From JBJKRW01 sp046704445 (GTDB lineage: Bacteria; Patescibacteriota; Microgenomatia; UBA1406; GWC2-37-13), in contig JBJKRW010000015.1 of assembly GCA_046704445.1 (NCBI GenBank), forward strand, positions 1 through 14,928: a stretch of DNA of 14,928 bases, read 5' to 3'. Positions 14,848-14,928 of the stretch are shown piece after piece (the first letter of the stretch is position 1; each line of letters begins with the position of its first letter). A program made the position numbers and the translations under genes. The notes beneath the pieces were generated by a model. It was given only the letters and a program-made list of their open reading frames with translations, ran no database searches and was not told where the DNA came from.

Positions 14848-14871
14848 AAAAAAACCCGCCGGTGGGCGGGT
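14848..14871 (-). terminator. Intrinsic terminator upstream of the class III aminotransferase
   Basis: ACCCGCC (14865-14871) pairs perfectly with GGCGGGT (14854-14860) around a CACC tetraloop on the minus strand, followed by six U (14848-14853). It could simply end an upstream gene beyond the window. However, no promoter is visible in the 26 nt between its U-run and the ATG at 14821, which suggests an attenuator. Confidence 0.85.
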
Positions 14872-14887
14872 AAATTTTCTTGATTTA

Positions 14888-14928
14888 TCAATCAGATAAT
14901 CCTCCGCCCGGCAAGGGGTGTAATAAGG
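14888..14928 (-). CDS. Possible 3' end of a second leader peptide (partial)
   Basis: At the window edge a minus-strand frame reads LLHPLPGGGLSD and stops at TGA (14888-14890), just before the terminator. Its codons (TTA TTA CAC CCC TTG) line up with the Phe leader, where the Phe run is followed by AAC CCC TTG. Its GGGCGG (14904-14909) can pair with CCGCCC (14864-14869) in the 5' arm of the terminator. The codon before the two Leu codons ends in CC and so is not Leu. It could instead be the C-terminus of an ordinary upstream gene. Confidence 0.35.
   Translation of the reverse strand, partial: LLHPLPGGGLSD

Noticed and set aside
14880..14891. TTGAT-AA-ATCAA inverted repeat upstream of the class III aminotransferase terminator.
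   Set aside because: Five AT-rich pairs with a 2-nt loop are expected by chance and have no clear role.
1..14928. CRISPR arrays, insertion sequences and replication origins.
   Set aside because: No regularly spaced repeats, transposase motifs, terminal inverted repeats or DnaA-box clusters were seen.

Overview
The window is bacterial and gene-dense and most resembles a Patescibacteria (Candidate Phyla Radiation) chromosome. This is inferred from a reduced type IV secretion-like module (PrgI, VirB4 N-terminal domain, VirB4 ATPase), a four-domain ribosomal protein S1, a tRNA without an encoded CCA end, and short or absent mRNA leaders. TGA is used as a stop by several genes, so the recoded (TGA = Gly) lineages are unlikely.

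Layout. Positions 28-888 (minus) hold a Xer-type tyrosine recombinase whose catalytic Tyr, first Arg and first His are all substituted. Divergent from it at 1013-2080 is rpsA. A convergent unrecognised gene lies at 2083-3030. At 3080-6395 (minus) is the PrgI / VirB4-N / VirB4 operon, preceded by a COG1926-type phosphoribosyltransferase (6481-7122, minus). A tRNA-Ala(GGC) lies on the plus strand at 7165-7237.

The right half (7264-14821, all minus) is a metabolic cluster. In transcription order it holds a class III aminotransferase, a GNAT acyltransferase of the COG3375 type, an enolase-superfamily N-acylamino-acid racemase / OSBS-like enzyme, a HisC-like fold-type-I PLP protein with a duplicated degenerate N-terminal half, and an M20 deacylase. 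GNAT + NSAR + M20 is the enzyme set of the known route that converts D-amino acids irreversibly to L-amino acids through N-succinyl intermediates. The two aminotransferases may add or remove the keto-acid side of the pathway (inference).

The most striking element is at 10267-10422, between the racemase and the HisC-like gene. A TTGATA-17-TATAAT promoter is followed by a 22-codon leader ORF with five consecutive Phe codons, mutually exclusive hairpins, and an intrinsic terminator that ends 6 nt before the next ATG. This is a complete classical phenylalanine attenuator. A second, similarly placed terminator with the end of a possible leader peptide (two UUA Leu codons at the window edge) sits in front of the class III aminotransferase at 14854-14928. 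Together they suggest that charged-tRNA supply of hydrophobic amino acids controls the cluster.

In several genes a TATAAT-like hexamer lies only 5-13 nt before the start codon, which predicts leaderless or nearly leaderless transcripts.
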